Both the position numbers and the translations under genes were made by a program. The notes beneath the pieces are model-generated. The model worked only from the letters and a program-made list of their open reading frames with translations. It was not told the DNA's origin and did not search any database. From Prostheceraeus crozeri (taxonomy: Eukaryota > Platyhelminthes > Polycladida > Euryleptidae), in assembly GCA_907163375.1 (NCBI GenBank), contig CAJQUW010002201.1:172001-236000 (forward strand): a DNA stretch of 64,000 bases, given 5' to 3'. Positions 1-12,800 of this stretch are shown here, piece by piece. Positions within the stretch are counted from its first letter, which is position 1; every line of letters starts with the position of its first letter.

Positions 1-1255
1 GAGGATGTCTCGTTTTGAAGTTTGGATATATAAGAGGCGGACTCTTGTTTGCGTTTAGGCTTGAAACTGGTCACATAATTATCCATGTAACTAACCCCCG
101 AGTTCCATCACCCACAGAATCACTTTATTTCAGTGTTCTTTGCCACTAGTATCTACAGCACATCTACAAAGTAGTTATCTTGACAACCAGAGATATACTG
201 CGTCCCCCAGCGATGGATATTGAAATTTTCTACTCATCTGACAAAAGCACTCTCTTCGGAATGGATGGTGGTATATTCCATCTAAATATAAGTACATGAA
301 GTTTCAAGCATGATTCGCTAATCATCATCATTGAGTATGTTCATCACGGTATTTCTTCTTAAAGAATCCCGTTCGTCGGTTTCTTCAGTTCTTATCGGAA
401 TTTGCGTGACTAAGAGACAAAAATCGTTTTAGAAATCGGCTGTGAGTGTGAGGAATGCCTTAAGTGGAAAGAAGAGGGACTCGAACAAGAGTTGCCATCA
501 ATTCTTTACGTGTAATAATCATGTTAAATGAGTTCACTCAGAAACTTGGATTCTTGCCGACATAACCCCTTGCTCACTGTCTTTGTCTACTTCTAACAAA
601 TCTCTGCCAGTCCTTTCGAAACTATATCATCATATAATACATTCCTTAGTTGGCGTCATCGCAAAATTTTACGTCTTAAGTGATCACCTCTTTCGAGGAT
701 TTCTAAGAAATTACAATTTTCTGTTCGTCCAGGAATGCAGACTGGAACTAACACGAAGACAATGACATTTCCTTTCCATCACGAACCTGCTTCAACACGA
801 CTACAACCGAGGAATCAGATTGCCTATTATTTTTTTCCGGAACCGAAAACTGATACATAAATAAATTAATAAATAGTTCTGAATGATAATTTTTTCGGCA
901 AGAAATTTTTTGGAATCTTTGTTGGTTATGTCCCGATAAGCGTAAAATTCACATCAAAGTGAAACACATGTTGGACGAGGTCTTTAAAGATCAGAAAACA
1001 TCACTCGAGTAACTATATGAATTAAAATGCACGAATTTAAGAAGGGGATGCAGTTCAGAATGAACCCTTCAGTCCACTCTCTTCCACTTTGTTCCCTGCA
1101 ATCACATCCATACAACATATGCACACAACTCACACACGACTGGGCTGCTCCCGTCAGGTGTGGCGCGCTGAGAGCGACCGAAATCCCCCACCCCAACACC
1201 TGATGGGCGATGGTTCCTGACTCCCTCGTAACAGCAGCGTAGCACTACTACCAGA
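1..1255. other. No gene recognised
   Basis: Only short chance open frames are present and none has a family motif or a convincing splice-site context. I see no inverted ends, tandem repeat or tRNA-like block. Confidence 0.6.
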
Positions 1256-1261
1256 TACAGT

Positions 1262-1440
1262 ACAGGAAGCTGCTCACAGAAAATTGAAGTGGTGGAGCAC
1301 TGTTATGAGGAAGAGCGATAGAAGGTGGATTGCGAAACTCACCAAAATGAGGGGAAAAATCGAGGAAGACAGGGGGAAATATGGTGGGATGATGCGGTTC
1401 TCAGATCGGAGGTCTTAGATCCAGATAACAATGGATGCGG
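1262..1440 (+). pseudogene. LINE reverse-transcriptase C-terminal fragment
   Basis: The conceptual translation reads HRKLKWWSTVMRKSDRRW, then a lysine- and arginine-rich stretch, and after a change of frame RGRQGEIWWDDAV. Tails of many RTE/Jockey-like non-LTR retrotransposon proteins have this order: L-K-W-W-G-H-V, then R-R-W, then R-G-R-Q followed by W-x-D-D. The fragment is only about 60 codons, has at least one frameshift near 1355, and lacks any upstream polymerase motif, so it is a dead 5'-truncated LINE relic. The family call rests on this motif order alone and the clade is uncertain. Confidence 0.5.
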
Positions 1441-4400
1441 TTTTTCAACAAGCATGTTCAATGCTTCAGAAGAAAATCTCGAAAACCTCCCGTTTCAAGG
1501 AAACATTAATTAAAGCTCTATCAAAATATTCTATAACTCTATAAACATGCAGCAAAAAATGCGATACCTTTTAATGTTTTTAAACATGATCTTTCCACCC
1601 CCAACCTATAATGGAAACAACTTCAAAAATACACCGTGGACGGAAGTAGATGCACACCCTCAATCACGCACTACAATCGATTCTGAGTGAAAGACGAATG
1701 ATTAAAAATAGCCTATCCAACACCCTGTCGTCAAGCCGCATGAATTCTTGAACGAATTTCACATAGAACGACACATGAGGTTAGAGGACACAGCTGCACC
1801 TTCCAAATATTCCCAATTACTGCTGAATATCAGCTGTAAAAAGCATTGCACACCACATGACTGATGGTAACTCCCATCATTCTCTTCGTTTCTCAAACTC
1901 CTCTCCCATCAATCCTATCAATGATTCACCAAATCGAATGCTAATTCTTCATTTCTTGATAATTGACAAGCACTTATTTCATAGCAGGACGCAGTCGAGA
2001 ATAAATTGTTCCTGTCCGCTCTCTCCCCACTCACGATCTCAAAATCTACTTCATCTATCCCCATCCAAGCGATTCACATTCAAAATTCAAAAATATTTAC
2101 TTCCAATAACGTCAGTTTGCTAAATCTTTCCCTTCTCTATAATTCAAAGTAATTAACGTGTCTACAAGGTCAATAAAGCATTGCGCAGATCAGCATTTGT
2201 GAGTGACATAGACATTCATGAATATTATTTAATCTAGCTAAATCTGTATTAAAAGATTCGTTGACCTTCGAGTATTTTAATGAATTGCAGTTTTCTTTCC
2301 AAAAAGGACAGCTATGCGTTTGAATGTGACAATTTCTTCGTTAAGCAATCAGCATGAGAGAAATGCTTAAGACGTCAATTCCGTATTTCTCTACTCAACA
2401 GATAAATGAAACGATTTGGGCAAACATGTCCTCATGAAGACATTGGCCAAGAGTCTACATGCAGAAGCATCATGATTCCTGAAATGGCATTACAAATATC
2501 TTGTCGGCTTTAAATATCACAATGCCATGCCACATTGCAGAAGCAAATATAGTCGGAGAAGACAATCAAGAGCATAAGAAATTTGCAATGTCAAATAAAG
2601 ATAAATTTGATGTATCATAAAGGCAACTGCGCTGAACGAACTAAAATAGCAACAAACAGAGACTCAGGAAAGTTCCCTTCCTCCATTTATGGAAGTATGA
2701 TATCAATTTATTCATTCGAGCTAAATTGTATCCGCATTTAATGTTATCAATTATCCAGTACAACCACTAAGACAAACAGAAAGGCTAAAACATACAATCA
2801 CTTCAAATTTATGATTCTTTGGAGTTCATGAGGCCTGTAAGTTGAGAAAAGAAGGCCTAAATCAGTTCCCACCATGGTCGGTGAATGACCTACTCATGTT
2901 TGATAATTTGTAGCGGTGGTCAAAGTCAAAAAGATCCAAACAGCCATGAAAATAATCGAGACATGCGAACATTTTAAACAAACAAATTCTTAGAAAATAT
3001 CTAAGGATATCTATGCTTCAACAAAATCGATGAGTCTGCGCATCTAACTGTTCTGAAATACGAGCACATGTGTTATTATCGCAGCATCACCGTGTTCGCA
3101 TTGATTCAAGTCTGTTGGGCCTACCTGATTTCGACTGTATTTGATGAAACTCTCGAATTTGACTATTCTGTGATTTACACTTATCCCACACTCAATATCA
3201 TCAGAAAGCTCAACCTATAATACAAATATTGATAGCCTTTCGAAATAATCGCGATTTATCCGGTTAAACAGATTTATATACCAGTCAAGCGGGTGCTCTA
3301 ATTTGTGATAAATTTGGTTTGTTATTTTAAACATGTACAAATGCTAATTAAAGCTATTAACTTGTTTCGAAATGATTCTTGGTGTTGAAATCCTCAAAGC
3401 AATTTCAAACAATTCTTTTTGCCGTACCGTTAGGATTGATAAAGCTATCACTTGTTTTACGTTATCGCTTTTCTGAAGAACACAATGTCGACAAAAAAAT
3501 CTGGTTTTCTATTACCCATACCTATAAAGCTATTACACAAATGTAATTACGAGCATAATTAACACAATACATCTTTGGCAGGAAATCTATCGAAAAAACT
3601 CCCGAATGCGCATTTCCTATAGATCTAAAAACTATGTGTTCCCGAATCTTCACGCAATTGATCCATTCAGCATCTACAGAAATCTCTTTCCATCTGAATG
3701 CCATCGATCACCTCACGATCATCACCTCGAATTCATTCCGTCGAGAGAGAAGCGGTGAATTTGGTTTATTTGGTGCAGCCTCGAACACATACCAAACGAA
3801 TGTATTGTTGTTGACAGAGTTTCAATCGAAAGAACGATTTGTTGACAATAACGATGTATGCATCAGCAATCAAACACTGGCGCCTTGTCCATTAGCAAAC
3901 GAAGATCTACAGTCGCAAATTTCAACATTCATCAGTCAATAAAACTTTGCAGTCCAAGATCCAAACAGAACAAAAAATTGTATTTATTTCATGAATTTAT
4001 TCGAAGAATCAGTGCACAGCTGAATGCGCAACACAGCAAAAATCATAATTTTCAGTGTTCTCCGTATGACATTTTCACAGTTTTCCTCTCTTTATCCGGA
4101 GTTGATGCTACCGCGGATCGAACAAAATTAATCCGTATTCTTTTATGTTGAAAATGTCAGTAAATGTTATACAGGGACTACAATAGGACCCATGCATTTC
4201 AGGATGAAAGGGTGTTTTGAAAATGAAAGCCTATAAAATTGTAAGCGTGGTCGGATATGCAAGCAAAATTTCGTGACAACAATAATAGGTTACTGAGGAC
4301 ATCAAGTTACTGATGAGGCCAATTTAAGACTAAAAGAAGTGATCGTGATACAAAACAAGAAATTTGTGATCAATAGCAGAAAAGAATGAGAGTACTTCAA

Positions 4401-4500
4401 AAGTTTTATAACAGATTAAGTATTCATTTGCTCTGATTCAAACACTGTCTTGCCTACACAGGCCTCTATTAATCAATAACATCGATTTCGAAAAAAATCC
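1441..4500. other. No gene recognised
   Basis: AT-rich sequence with scattered open frames under about 100 codons, including two overlapping ones at 3634-4151 that are serine- and histidine-rich with no recognisable domain. No terminal repeats or SINE heads seen. Confidence 0.55.
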
Positions 4501-4506
4501 AGATTT

Positions 4507-4686
4507 TTAATCAGAGCAGTTCAGCATGGTAGCTGCAATCAGCACCATGTAATCTGATTCTGTCTCTTCCATGACGTTAGTCAGTTGGATTTCTGACTCC
4601 ATGATGTTTCTCTTACTGCAGCCATCGTAGACCATGTGTAATTTGTCATCTATGAATCTCTCAAAGCTTTGAACTTTGAGCTTATG
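4507..4686 (-). other. Unrecognised 59-codon open frame, possible exon relic
   Basis: Read on the minus strand from just after an in-frame stop, this stretch gives a protein-like sequence ending at TAA: it contains SFERFIDDKLHMVYDGC, then NIMESEIQLTNVMEETESDY and a hydrophobic tail LIAATML. Charge and hydrophobicity are balanced, unlike the low-complexity frames around it. No good initiation site or splice acceptor was found, and I do not recognise the family. It could be a last exon, a fragment of a transposon protein, or chance. Confidence 0.2.
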
Positions 4687-4689
4687 TTA

Positions 4690-7350
4690 AACAGTCTACG
4701 TGTTCTTCTGTGGTAATGCCTTGATGATGACAATGTAAAGCTGTTGAAATATATCGGCAAATGTTCTTGTGATCACTACACCTTCAACAAATTATCAAAA
4801 CAACTCTTTCATATAATCCCAGTAAAGCATTATTAATCTAGTGTAATAGGGTGCCATATTGCTGATACATATTATTTTTGTAAATTTATCTGAATTTCTT
4901 TTACACAGCATGCACATTTCGGCATAGTCGATCTTTCACACAGATTTAAGCAATCACTGCTAATAGCGGAATTTCCTGGTACGATCTGCCAGACAATTGT
5001 CAACAGGCGCAACTGCTAAAAACCGGAGAGACCAGAAACAGTGGAAAGAAAAACTATGCAGAGCAAGATGAACAGAATTATATATTAGCGGTGTACAGAT
5101 TGATTCGTAGTCTGCTGTGAGTGTGGATGCATATTTTTCATTGACGCAATCTTAGAGCGTACAATGAAAGAGACACCAACAAATCTAATTATAAAGCATG
5201 GCGAAAATGAAAGAGTTGACTAACTGCTTGCGGTACTTTTGCAGCTAGGCAGAAAACATTAAAAGGTTTGATTTAACTAAGAAATCGACACAAAAATGGA
5301 TTCTAAAAAATTTCATCCGACAGACTCCAGCTCCCCGCTTTTCCTCAAAGATGTACTCCTTCTCGTAGACAGGTAGCCGTCCAAATGATTGCTGAGATGA
5401 CGGATGAACGGTGTCAGTTCCGTGCAGTGAATGGAACCCAAGACCCTGACAGAAAGAGCCAGCATGCTTAACATTGAATAATTATATATCCTCACTGTGT
5501 TTACCATCGATGTATTAAAAAGAGGGAAGAGACAGTGATGAAGCGATCAGGTTGTGAGAAAATGAAAAGAGAGAACGTGTGAGACTATAGAATTGTGTTA
5601 TTATATATTCATGCCCTAACGTCATGTCATTCACGTCAACTGGAAGATTTTCAGTTCATATCCTCTAATTTCTATCTTATCTCAATGCAACTGTCATTTC
5701 AAATTTATTACTGTTGATCGACGTTTCCATCGGATATCATGGAAAATGCTAGTTAAAGTGAAATCTGACATTTCATGACTTTATGTTGTGCGTAAATGAC
5801 GCAAGTACGAATTAAAGTTAATTGCTGTGATAAATTCGTCTCGTCTGCTTCGCGTACGATATTTCCTCTTTACTTCTCAAATATATCTGATAAATGGAGC
5901 CGTCTCTAATACGCACGGACCGTTACTTATACACTGTACACAATTAACATTCGATTCTCGCAGATGTCATTTTGACGGGGAATGCAATTGACAATGTCAA
6001 ATTTGTAGAATGCTGAAAGATAACTACGCTTTTGCTTGCACTTGAATGAGAATGTAAGATTGTACGCATCTGGAAATCTCTTGTATAAAGCTATAATATC
6101 ATGCGATATGCAGTCAAAACAATGAATAATATGCGAGTGATTTAAGGGTTTTCATGTCAAATCTTCATTTACCATAAATAGTGCAAATTTTCATCGATTC
6201 TCTGAAAGAAATCCAGATATCCGCTTTAGTAAAGACTGCTGGTAAGAATAAATCGAAACAAATCGAAGAAACAAAGAGCAAAATGAAAAAGACGAACGCG
6301 AAAAGACATTTATTCGAAGCATATGTGTAATACGCACAGTACCTACATACAAATAATCGAAGTTGAAAAAGGGTAAACTTCCTTTCTTTTACGGTTAAAA
6401 TTCTATTTTTTTAAAGATCAATGAGACCACGGAAGGTTTGTCATGATCTCAGACCGTCGTCTTGTCAACTTCTTACATACTAATAATCCAAATTTTCACG
6501 TCACGTACAATATACTGCGCTTCAAAGTACAGAAAACAGTCATAGGCATCTAATGCCATGGACCTCCTACTACAAGTGCTATACAATATCGTCCATGTCA
6601 ACCGAAATCAAAGATAACTTGTAAACTTGACATTACCAAATTGACAGATGTAACCAGACGTTTCAGTTTATCGGTCGAGAGTGTTTTTGAACACGACATG
6701 TAACACCTAGAGTGAATGCATTGCAGACATAACTCCTGGTCCGACAGTGGATAAGGTCTTCACAAAATTGTGGTTGATGATAGCGGTGATACCTCACTAT
6801 GCGATGTCTCACACATGCGTCAATACGATCGATTTATCGACCTGAGCTAGGTAATTGTTGCTTTTGAATTGATTTTGATACAGACATCTATTTGAGCAAT
6901 TCTGTCAATTTTTACTCATCTCTGCCCCACCCACAACACGAAGCTACAATAGCAAGTAAGACGCAAAGCAACCGTTACATTTCCAAGTAAAGGAAGATAA
7001 CACAATTTTGGGCAAAATAGAACATGCTCTGAAACATGAAATAAAAATCGATTACTTTTTTCAAAACAGTAACGACGAGGACATTTGCGTAGCAGGCTAT
7101 TCATCAGTGTACAAGTGTACTGATAACTCTGGTTATATTTCATATCCCTTTTAACTGAGACAGGCTCTCCTTATTTCTCGTTATGAGGTGTATATACAAT
7201 GTAGATATTCAGTTGGGGGAATTATACATGAATGAATGATGTGTAATTATATATGAATGTCGTAAGGTTCTATTTTTAAAAATTCAGAAAATATTTAGAG
7301 GTTGTGACGGTGGATAGAAAGAAAAGTAATGGTCAACGAATTCTCAAATA
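4690..7350. other. No gene recognised
   Basis: AT-rich sequence. The open frames at 5313-5507 and 6916-7143 (minus) have no recognisable domain and are probably chance. No repeat structure noted. Confidence 0.55.
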
Positions 7351-7354
7351 CACT

Positions 7355-8956
7355 TTACATGAGCTTCTTTCTCTTCGCATCTAATTCTGAGACTACCATT
7401 GCTCTTTCTTCATCAAGAGCTCTCTTTTTCGCCTCTAGACTTCTCGTTGTCTTTGCTGTTCTTCATTGAATTTCTTCTTCTCCGTTTGTTCTTTTCTCTT
7501 TCGTTCTAGCGCCAATCGACGACGGTTACTTGCCATTCGACAGGAGAGAAGAAATTTCTCGCTAAATTCTACCTCCGTTGTTCCACCAGCTCGTCGAATT
7601 CCGTCTTGGGCATGCCGTAACAAGACGAGGGATTCAGTATGAAGATTCTCTTTCAGAAGTAAAGCATTACCACTAAAACCCCGTTCAACAGCCGCATTCC
7701 CGTGTGAGAGAATGAGAACCTTCTGAATCACGGATGACAAAGTTGGATAAGTTTCCTCATCCAAGACGTTGGTGCAGAAACTTGGTGTCGAGACGATCCT
7801 TAAATGGTTTATACTTTGATGATCTTTCGAGAATGTTTTCGTCCAGTACAAAGTTCCGCCATTCAGCATTCACTCTGTCACAATCAAGTATCGTAATGAT
7901 ATTACATTCGCTCAAGGTGGTGAGCGCACTGCGAGCAAGTCGACGTGTTCTATCAGTCAGATGAAATAATCGAGGATTGAATCCTGACAAGAATTCCGTA
8001 AACTGATATTTGAGGGGAGAACGTTCCGATATTTTCTTTACTGTGAGGATCAGAATTGCCCTACATTCTTTTCGGAAAGCAATGGCTTCATTGGGTTTCA
8101 CCTTTTTGCTCTGAAGTGATCTCCGTGCACCTTCGCCGATTTCTAGATCATCGAGTGTGGTCCAGTTGTCCGGATCTTCGACCTTGATGCTCAGAAGATC
8201 TGAGCCACTCACCTCAGCATCGATCGTATCTTTTCTGATGAATTTGGATAATAATTCACGAAACAATGATGATACCTCACCGAACAAGTGAGGTGCAAGT
8301 GGCATTTTCGATTGAAATTTGGTCAAAAATTCTCTGACATCCTCTGAAAGATGCACAAAGAAATGAAGACGAGCAGTCAATATCGTAGTATTGTTCTGCA
8401 TTGCGCTGACAACGCTACGGTATGACTTCGAGGCAGGAGTCCTCAATTTTGTTTCTAGGCCGCTAATAGTGACAGTCTCTTTGTTGTTAACCGCGGTCAC
8501 ATACTTTTGTAAGTAGTCTATCAACATGAGGGCCCTCCTTGCGACGGGTACATTTTCTGTCCAGCGAGTTGAACAGAATTTCAAAGGGAAAACGTCTGAT
8601 CCTGTAACAGCACTGAATTCTCCACGTCGGGCGGTTGAATCATTAAATAAATAATAAATACCACGAAGAAATTCAAAGAGGTCCCAAGAAGGCGCATCTT
8701 TACTTTCGAATCCGAATTGCACTGCCCCGTGCACAACATGAAGTCCGCAGGATCCCATGTTCAGCAGATGTTTGTCTATGTTTTTCATCTTGATTTCACT
8801 TTTCATCAAGCGCAGAAATTTACATGACTCCGGTACATGAATCCAAATGCAAAGGAAGCTACCGTACAATGCCTCCTTAAATGGTAGATGAAGTAACCTT
8901 AAGTAGGCCTGCATGTACATATGTACAACATGCATGTACTGCATGTACAACAACAA
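7355..8956 (-). pseudogene. hAT-superfamily transposase-like pseudogene
   Basis: A frame of about 400 codons (8956 down to 7757) begins with a low-quality leader and then shows NMGSCGLHVVHGAVQFG, followed by LRGIYYLFNDSTARRGEF and PLKFCSTRWTENVPVARRAL. This block recurs in hAT-derived proteins of fish and marine invertebrates. After a frameshift near 7760-7790 a second frame carries LILSHGNAAVERGFSGN, which matches the hAT C-terminal dimerisation region (S-H-G-N-A-x-V-E-R-G-F-S). A third frame, from about 7435, continues with a lysine/glutamate-rich coiled-coil-like tail ending at TAA (7355-7357). At least two frameshifts are therefore present. The N-terminal BED zinc finger and the first part of the catalytic domain are missing. 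A 5'-truncated DNA-transposon copy is the simplest reading; a decayed domesticated gene is possible. Confidence 0.7.
8900..8952. repeat. GTACATG-rich simple repeat
   Basis: Alternating GCATGTACA and TGTACAACATG words form several overlapping palindromes. They are read into the start of the hAT-like frame, which suggests that the first about 15 codons of that frame are not original coding sequence. Confidence 0.5.
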
Positions 8957-9104
8957 GAATCCTTATATATTATACAATATTGGTCATGATACCCGGTATT
9001 TACTAGTAGACTAACTTATTTTACTAAGATAAGTAGGCCTAATAATCGCTCAGGCGGATGTAGCTACCATATTACAATAGCCTGCATGTAATATGTCTAT
9101 AGCA

Positions 9105-9216
9105 GTCTATTTTTTGTACATGCGTCTCTTATTAAATTTTTTCCTCTCACGGATGCGTCTCTTATTCGAGGGCGTCCCTTATTCAAGGGCGTCTCATATT
9201 CAAAGAAATACGGTAA
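9105..9216 (-). repeat. Tandem GCGTCTCTTATTC repeat with CCGTATTT end
   Basis: Four imperfect copies of a unit near GGGCGTCTCTTATTCAA (about 18 bp) sit next to GAAATACGGTAAG. Read on the minus strand it starts TTACCGTATTTCTTTGAAT and continues into GAGACGCCC units, a layout seen at the termini of several animal DNA transposons. It lies about 150 bp upstream of the hAT-like frame and points into it, so it may be that element's 5' end. No matching opposite end was found near 7.2-7.35 kb. Confidence 0.4.
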
Positions 9217-11140
9217 GTTGACTGATACCAAGGTACATAAAGGCAAAAATGTCATACGTGACGAATTTCAAGAATAATGCTAACGACTAACATCACCTTT
9301 TTTGGAGTAAAATTTGATATGTATCAGTCAATAAAATTAAAGTCCAGTTCGAAAATTTATATTTTTTACGTTATATTTTCATAATCTATTTAAATATATG
9401 CCAATAACGGTGGTATGAATATATTCAAGAATCAATCGAATTATAGTACGTTTACATGAATCATTTGCAACTTTAACAAAATCTGAGAAAGTCATGCAAT
9501 GTTTTTCATTAAATAACAAATCAATAAGTATTTTTCAAAACAAAGTCAGAAATAGAGTACTTGACTCTGATTAGAGCACAAATAGTGTGCTCTAGAGCAC
9601 ATAACGCCAAATAGTGCACATAGAGCACATAGAGCACTCAGTAGACACCCTGACACAGTATGTGAATGCTTGATGGCTCTGGTATTTCGAGTGCAAAGTA
9701 CAACGTGCCCCAAATAAGTTGGACAGGTCCGGTTTATCCGGAGGGATTTCATTAATTAGAATACATTCATTAACTCCTCTCCTGCTTTAAACGGAATTCT
9801 CGAAGTGAATTCAATGAAGGACTTATTGAAACTATTGGATCTTGTCTTCTTTTGTGAAACACTTATCGAATACAATGCATGTATCTAAAAGTAAAAACAA
9901 AATGGATACCCGCGTGTTACAATTTCACTTCATAAAGTTCTCTCCTTTCAACACAATTCAATGACACGCCCACAATCATCAAGTATTCACAGATTTACAT
10001 CATGAAACTGGAATAGTTTCATTCACACAACAAAGCGAACATATCCGTGAATCATCAGCTCTCTTACCGCGAGGTATTGATAAAACAGTAGTCAATTATT
10101 TCAATTGAAGAAGTAATTAACCGAAAATTGTAACCCATGTCTTTAATGCTTCGATAAACCTTTGAAAAGAAAAGTACATTTTCCCATGAAACGCTAACAA
10201 TATACAAATAGGTATTCTGCGTCTTTCATCACTTGTACTCAACATAGAACGCATTTGTGAGACGCATTCAAACACGAAGACAGACAATATAGCGATGATT
10301 GCTTGACAGATTACCGCTTCCTAAGTCTCTGGGAAAGGTTAGGGAAAATCAACACGATAATTTGAAAAATCATTATAGAAGCTGTTAGAGAATGTTAGAG
10401 TCTGTCTAGCTACTTTCTAAGTATCAGTTATCTCAGTGATATCTAGCAGTTGTCCTCTTTTCCCCTTTCGATACAGGTTCAGTGCATTCTCAAGGAGATG
10501 TCGATGTATTCTCACATTGATCGCATTCCGAATTCAAGACACGAAAACAGAACTGCGTATATAACCGGCACAATGGCATTTCCGCACTCCCCAGCTCTAT
10601 CTCAAGGGTTGACTTAGTGCTGGAAGTGTCCAATGACCCAAGATGCTGGGATTGAGGGCATTTAATCAAATGGCATGGGATGCCTTTGTTTCACTTCATA
10701 TTCACGCAACATTATGAATATGTTTGTCAAAACCATAATTCAGTGCTTCTTATCTGTATTTTATGTACTCTGTATCATGCTTTCATATGGTCAATAGTTG
10801 AAGTGTCGTGTAAAGATTCAAAGTGACTTTATTTACTTTCCTTACAGTTTTTGAACAACAAGCGTTCAGAAAATTATGCATGAGTCAAATTTCAGTGTTC
10901 AACATCAAAGTCGGAGAAATGCAGAGTTCTACTTAAGATGACGTGAGCTACTTTGTCCTCGAATTCGCAACCCGCTGTTCGGAAAGTTTTACGAAATCAG
11001 ACACAATGACAGGGTCTTCGAATTTGATGGAGTCGCAGCGATTGCAGAGGCGAACGAAACTGAAGCAACAGCAAGGAATAGATGACTATATTTTTATGTC
11101 CTACGATAGCACTAGTTTTTAGTGAAGGTAGGATAATAGT
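9217..11140. other. No gene recognised
   Basis: Mostly AT-rich single-copy-looking sequence. A small imperfect repeat of AGAGCACATAGAGCAC lies at about 9570-9640. No coding motif seen. Confidence 0.55.
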
Positions 11141-11144
11141 CGCA

Positions 11145-11330
11145 GTTTAACAGACTCCTCAGTGGTACAGGCCGTTTCGCTTTAGATATGTTCCGATGGG
11201 GAATCAAATCCTCAAGCAAATGTCCCTGTGGTGAACCATCTCAAACTGCCCACCACATTTTGAACCACTGCCCTATTCTGAAGCCTCCCTGCCATCTTTC
11301 TGAGACTGAGAATCCACAGCTACAGTCATA
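11145..11330 (+). pseudogene. LINE C-terminal zinc-knuckle fragment
   Basis: The frame starting near CTCCTCAGTGG translates as LLSGTGRFALDMFRWG, then SKCPCGEPSQTAHHILNHCP. The order G-x-G-R-F, a W-G pair and C-x-C with a following H and C matches the C-terminal zinc-binding region of Jockey/RTE-like non-LTR retrotransposon proteins (typically S-x-x-C-x-C-G-x-x-x-Q-T-x-x-H-I-x-x-x-C-P). There is no start codon, and sequence on both sides loses similarity to coding, so this is a short truncated relic of the 3' end of a LINE ORF. Confidence 0.65.
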
Positions 11331-12570
11331 ACTTCAAAGTTGCAACTTTTGAAAGCGCTGGACGTCTGCTTTTATGTCTTTTCATACGAATATGATAACA
11401 ATAGTTGAAATTGACAAAAATTAGGCGATTCGTTGTGGAATTCACAAGACCCACTGACTGAGTCCATAAATGTGCTAGCCAAGTAAGAAACATAGTTATC
11501 CAATTTTCCTTCCAATGAATTATTTTTATATTGCCCTGATTTTGTTTCCAAATATTAAACGGAATTATATCTTACACACTTGAAAATGTTCATTTTTTCA
11601 TGAACAGTTATTTATAAACGCTAAAAATCCATTACAAACTCAACTAATTTCTAATTGAATAAAGAGTGAACCGCGAAGACTTGACATATAAGAGGAGATA
11701 CGCAAAATATGTTAGCAAGCACTACTCTAACATGAATCCTTTGATCTCGAGCTTGTCAGCTATTTCCGTCTATCAGCTTGGATATTTACACCATAAATGG
11801 AAATCACAAATCCCGCATCGAAGACACCCATGGTTCTACTTGCAATACATCACACCTACCATCACCTAGCCACTACGTAATAAATATTCGATTGCAAAAT
11901 ACGAGCAGTTTCACTCACACGCGCACCATTCGAACAGATAATGTTTGCTGACCGCGTGACCGACCGTCAACTTGGCACATGGATGAACATTACAATCAAT
12001 CTATCATTAATGCGATCGCAGCCGATCATCACTCTTTAATAATTAAGTGATAAGAAGTTAGAAATTGGAGCATTGAGGACGGAGATTCGATACAATGACA
12101 GGACATGTGCTAGAGGAATCTCTGCGAATTTCCACATATTATGCTCTTCATTATAAATTCACATGGAATGAAACAGAGCAGAATTTATGCATTAATGATG
12201 AATGGTCGGTGTTTCAGGCATGACGGATGTTCAAAGACGTGTAGTCGTCAAAGGATTTTCTTATTTGTTTCGCAATTGGCTTTAGAGTCTTCTTCCATCT
12301 TTCAATTTCAATTTTAACAAATCGCTGATTTAAGTTTACACATTGAAAGTATTGCACTTCTTATCCGATCTTCAAACCTGGGAAGAACAGACAATAAGCG
12401 AGGAGTAGAATAGGCACTGATGTCAATTCGTAGCGTCTGGTTAGATGGACTGCAGACCGGGAGCCTGCTGACAAGATGATCAGATTGCTACGCTCAAACG
12501 ATGGCCATGAAGTGGATGGGTGGAAAATCCACTTTTGAGGTAAAAACATAATGAAGACCGTAACAGGTTA
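11331..12570. other. No gene recognised
   Basis: AT-rich, with a 67-codon open frame at 11666-11869 that has no recognisable domain. Nothing else noted. Confidence 0.55.
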
Positions 12571-12571
12571 G

Positions 12572-12800
12572 ATGGTAGGGTAGCTCAGGTGATTGTGGCC
12601 GCGCTTCGGTACGGAAGTACACAGGATCCAGGGTTCGAGTCTGTCGTCCTCGGGAGGTACCACCACTCTCACTTAAGGTTGCTAGCCCTAACCAGGCGGG
12701 AGTTGCGAGTATGTGAAGGCTGCTACATCCGTCCGTAGCTTGCTAGTATGGCTTCCGGCCTTGCGTGGGACAGGGATGAGTGAAAAACGTATCTTAATCC
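12572..12800 (+). mobile_element. tRNA-derived SINE, family A, copy 1
   Basis: The head reads as a tRNA-like RNA polymerase III promoter: box A TAGCTCAGGTG at about 12581 and box B GGTTCGAGTCT about 50 bp further on. A shared body follows: CTCGGGAGGTACC, then TTGCTAGCCCTAACC, GGCGGGAGTTGCGAG, GAAGGCTGCT and AGCTTGCTAGTATGG. The same body words recur in the same order near 24.6-24.9 kb on the other strand and, degraded, at 19.8 kb, which shows an interspersed family rather than a tRNA gene. The tail after about 12790 is A-rich. Confidence 0.75.

Noticed and set aside
12580-12650. Possible tRNA gene (box A and box B present)
   Set aside because: The acceptor and anticodon arms do not pair well and the same sequence continues into a body shared with two other copies, so it is a SINE head.
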